A DNA stretch of 8,920 bases, taken from Hyphomicrobiales bacterium. Lineage in GTDB: Bacteria > Pseudomonadota > Alphaproteobacteria > Rhizobiales > Beijerinckiaceae. The DNA is taken from the NCBI GenBank assembly GCA_028290085.1, contig JAQGKN010000044.1:1-8920 (forward strand), in the 5' to 3' direction. This document shows positions 7,472 to 8,920 of the stretch, in pieces (position 1 is the first letter of the stretch; every line of letters starts with the position of its first letter). The notes under the pieces are model-generated. The model saw only the letters and a list, made by a program, of their open reading frames with translations. It had not been told where the DNA came from and ran no database searches. A program made the translations under genes and the position numbers.

Positions 7472-7501
7472 ATTGTGCATCCGCACCGGGCCGCCTGTAA
7501 A
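7472..7501 (-). promoter_or_regulatory. Candidate sigma-70-type promoter for the hydratase/lyase gene
   Basis: On the minus strand TTTACA (7501-7496) and CACAAT (7477-7472) are separated by 18 nt, matching 5/6 and 4/6 of the consensus hexamers. Transcription would start near 7465, leaving a leader of about 40 nt. The -35 box falls in the loop of a small hairpin (7490-7494 with 7502-7506, GCCGC/GCGGC), which could be an operator or the tail of nikR. Confidence 0.4.
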
Positions 7502-7531
7502 GCGGCGCGCGGAAAAGGCCTGTGCCCTGCC

Positions 7532-7999
7532 TCAGAGCGCGGGCGTGCTGTGCTCGTGATGGTGGCCGTCATCGTCATGCCGATGGCCCGCACCTTCGTC
7601 GCGAATCGGCACCAGATTGACCTGCCCGAAATGCACGCCCCGCTCCGACATGGTGGCGGCCGCAAGGCGGCGCACCGCATCGGTATGACCGCGCAGCAGC
7701 GTCACTTCCATGCAATGGCGATGATCGAGCCGCGTGCGCATGGAGGAAATGGTGAGATCGTGGTGCTCGTGTTGCGCGCGATCGAGACGCATCGCCAGAT
7801 CGCGGCCGTCGTAGTCGTAGACGTCGGAAACTGCGGCGACGCAGCGATGTGTCGAGGGATTAGCGCCTTCCATGCGCACGAGCGCGTCACGCACGAGATC
7901 GCGGATCGCCTCCGACCGATTGTTGTAGCCCTGCTTGGCCATGAACGTGTCGATGGCGATGGCGATATTATCGTCGAGGCTGATGGTGAGACGTTGCAC
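7532..7999 (-). CDS. nikR: NikR-family ribbon-helix-helix transcriptional regulator with altered metal site
   Basis: DNA-binding regulator, classically the nickel-responsive repressor of nickel uptake. 155 residues versus 133 in E. coli NikR. N-terminal ribbon-helix-helix: QRLTISLDDNIAIAIDTF, then GYNNRSEAIRDLVRDAL (24-40), nearly identical to E. coli. The ACT-like NikR_C domain follows (about 53-132: VSDVYDYDGRDLAMRL, QHEHHDL, HCMEVTLLRG, ERGVHFGQ). Compared with the E. coli high-affinity nickel site His76, His87, His89, Cys95, this protein has His77 and Cys96 but Arg88 and Arg90 (RTR replaces HVH). It ends in an added tail with HRHDDDGHHHEH (about 139-150). Start: GTG at 7999 with GGAGGAG 7 nt upstream; the longer frame to 8245 shows no family homology. 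No nickel transporter, urease or hydrogenase gene is nearby. NikR fold is certain enough; nickel sensing is doubtful. Confidence 0.9.
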   Translation of the reverse strand: MQRLTISLDDNIAIAIDTFMAKQGYNNRSEAIRDLVRDALVRMEGANPSTHRCVAAVSDVYDYDGRDLAMRLDRAQHEHHDLTISSMRTRLDHRHCMEVTLLRGHTDAVRRLAAATMSERGVHFGQVNLVPIRDEGAGHRHDDDGHHHEHSTPAL

Positions 8000-8006
8000 G
8001 GCTGCG

Positions 8007-8013
8007 CTCCTCC
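8007..8013 (-). promoter_or_regulatory. Shine-Dalgarno (GGAGGAG) that fixes the GTG start of the NikR-like gene
   Basis: GGAGGAG lies 7 nt upstream of GTG at 7999, exactly where homology to NikR begins. The reading frame stays open upstream but has no homology there, so the short form is preferred. Confidence 0.7.
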
Positions 8014-8021
8014 GCCCGGAT

Positions 8022-8037
8022 GGCCGGATATCCGGCC
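8022..8037 (-). promoter_or_regulatory. 16-bp perfect palindrome upstream of the NikR-like gene, candidate operator
   Basis: GGCCGGATATCCGGCC is a perfect dyad whose near edge is 22 nt before the GTG start and just upstream of the ribosome site. A weak -35-like TTGATC lies 17 nt upstream of its centre on the minus strand. It could be an autoregulatory operator or an mRNA hairpin. It does not resemble the known E. coli NikR site (GTATGA-N16-TCATAC). Confidence 0.4.
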
Positions 8038-8105
8038 GGCGATTTCGCTCGATCAATAACAGGTGGGCGGCCCCCCGCAAACGGCTGCGGCCTTCTCCAA
8101 ACGGG

Positions 8106-8140
8106 CAAAGGGGCCCCACCTTTCGGGTGACGCCCCTTTG
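8106..8140 (-). terminator. Hairpin after the ThDP enzyme gene
   Basis: Perfect 9-bp stem CAAAGGGGC (8106-8114) with GCCCCTTTG (8132-8140), with an inner CACC/GGTG helix around a small loop. It lies 25 nt past the ThDP gene stop. The minus-strand tail after it is not T-rich beyond the stem, while the plus-strand side reads TTTGTTTG, so termination in the minus direction is plausible but not strong. Confidence 0.5.
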
Positions 8141-8165
8141 TTTGTCGTGTCCCGCGAGCGGGAGA

Positions 8166-8920
8166 TCAGGTCTTGCGCAGGCCCGTGGAGGCCGCGCCGC
8201 GCTCTTCGCCCGGCTCGACATGCACGTCGATGAGGCAGACGCCACCCGAGCGCATGATCTCGACCCCGCGCGTGATGGCTGCCTCGAGCTCGGCCGGGGT
8301 TTTCACCGGACCGATGCCCACAGCGCCCTGCGCTTCGACGAATTTTGCGAAGTCGAGGTCGGGGTCGGTCATGACCTGGCCGATCCAGCGGTTCTGCAGG
8401 GGACGGCCACGGCGGCGTGCCACGGATTCCTGATGCAGCTCGTCGTTGAAGTAGGAGCGGTTGTTGTTGAGCAGGACAAGCAGCGGGATCTTGTGCCGCA
8501 CAGCCGTCCAGATCGCGTGACCGCCCATCGCGAAGTCACCGTCGCCGAGCACGGCAACCGTGTCGATGCCGCGCGTGTGGTTGGCGAGTGCAGCGCCGAC
8601 CGACAGAGCCGGGCCGGAGCCGATGCCGCCGCCGCCGTCCTTGCCCAGATAGGCCTGCGGGAAGCGGAAGGGCCAGAGATCGGCGGGCCAGCCACGGCAA
8701 AGCGCCGCGAGGCTGACCTTGTCCGGGTTCTTGAAAGCGGCCCGCAGGCTGCTGGCGAGTTGGTCCATGGTGACGCGCGAGGGGTCGACCTTGACCTCCT
8801 TGCGGACGGCCTTCTGCCAGGGATCGCGCTTGCCGGGACCGAGTTCCGCCATCAGGTCGGCGACCACGGTGTCGGCAGCTGCCGCCATCTGGATGTCGAC
8901 CGACGGCAGCGCCTGATAGT
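8166..8920 (-). CDS. Thiamine-diphosphate-dependent enzyme (benzoylformate decarboxylase/acetolactate synthase superfamily), C-terminal part
   Basis: Cytosolic ThDP enzyme that would decarboxylate or carboligate a 2-keto acid or aldehyde. About 250 residues are visible and the frame is open to the right edge; family members are about 540-590 aa, so the N-terminal Pyr domain and most of the central domain lie outside. The visible part covers the end of the central domain and the PP domain. The ThDP/Mg-binding motif is clear: GDGDFAMGG, then about 17 residues later LLVLLNNNRSYFN (about residues 125-158 of the visible part). Upstream lies GGGGIGSGPALSVGAALAN, the usual glycine-rich entrance to that domain. 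Reaction not deducible from this half: acetolactate synthase, benzoylformate or another 2-keto-acid decarboxylase are all possible. Its stop is followed by a hairpin and a 166-nt gap before the regulator. Confidence 0.9.
   Translation of the reverse strand, partial: YQALPSVDIQMAAAADTVVADLMAELGPGKRDPWQKAVRKEVKVDPSRVTMDQLASSLRAAFKNPDKVSLAALCRGWPADLWPFRFPQAYLGKDGGGGIGSGPALSVGAALANHTRGIDTVAVLGDGDFAMGGHAIWTAVRHKIPLLVLLNNNRSYFNDELHQESVARRRGRPLQNRWIGQVMTDPDLDFAKFVEAQGAVGIGPVKTPAELEAAITRGVEIMRSGGVCLIDVHVEPGEERGAASTGLRKT

Noticed and set aside
8000..8245. N-terminal extension of the NikR-like frame
   Set aside because: No NikR homology, runs through the terminator hairpin and into the ThDP gene, and the GTG at 7999 has an ideal ribosome site.
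1..8920. CRISPR array, insertion sequence, tRNA or phage remnant
   Set aside because: No regularly spaced repeats, transposase motifs, terminal inverted repeats or cloverleaf-like segments were found; coding texture is uniform.

Overview
The window looks like chromosomal DNA from a GC-rich (about 60-65% by eye), free-living Gram-negative bacterium. The SecA-type signal peptide, NikR, the iron-type ABC parts and the NDP-forming CoA ligase paired with a hydroxycinnamoyl-CoA hydratase/lyase-like protein suggest an alphaproteobacterium, perhaps Hyphomicrobiales. That placement is inference; there is no rRNA or tRNA here. Every convincing gene lies on the minus strand, so transcription runs from high to low coordinates. 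Long plus-strand ORFs are GC-driven shadows.

Layout in transcription order: (a) 8920-8166, the C-terminal part of a thiamine-diphosphate enzyme of the benzoylformate decarboxylase / acetolactate synthase superfamily, cut by the window edge and followed by a hairpin; (b) 7999-7532, a NikR-family ribbon-helix-helix regulator with an altered metal site and a His-rich tail, preceded by a 16-bp perfect palindrome; (c) 7423-6596, a crotonase-fold enzyme closely resembling feruloyl/p-hydroxycinnamoyl-CoA hydratase/lyase, with a candidate promoter in front and a strong intrinsic-type terminator behind; (d) 6502-1511, a tight three-gene operon: periplasmic solute-binding protein, fused double-domain ABC permease, and NDP-forming acyl-CoA synthetase; (e) two tandem hairpins; (f) 1308 to the left edge, an MdtD-like 14-TM (DHA2) drug/solute exporter whose last residues are outside the window.

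Reading the genes together: the binding protein and permease probably import a small organic (likely aromatic or aryl-propenoic) acid, the NDP-forming ligase activates it to a CoA thioester, and the hydratase/lyase-like enzyme shortens it to an aldehyde plus acetyl-CoA. This mirrors the FerA (NDP-forming) / FerB logic known from sphingomonads. The ThDP enzyme may handle a related 2-keto acid or aldehyde, and the MFS pump may export toxic intermediates. No ABC ATPase is present. The hydratase/lyase lacks one of the two tyrosines known to hold the substrate phenol, so the true substrate may not be a 4-hydroxycinnamate. The NikR-like regulator keeps only two of the four classical nickel ligands. 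These two departures are the most notable items in the window.
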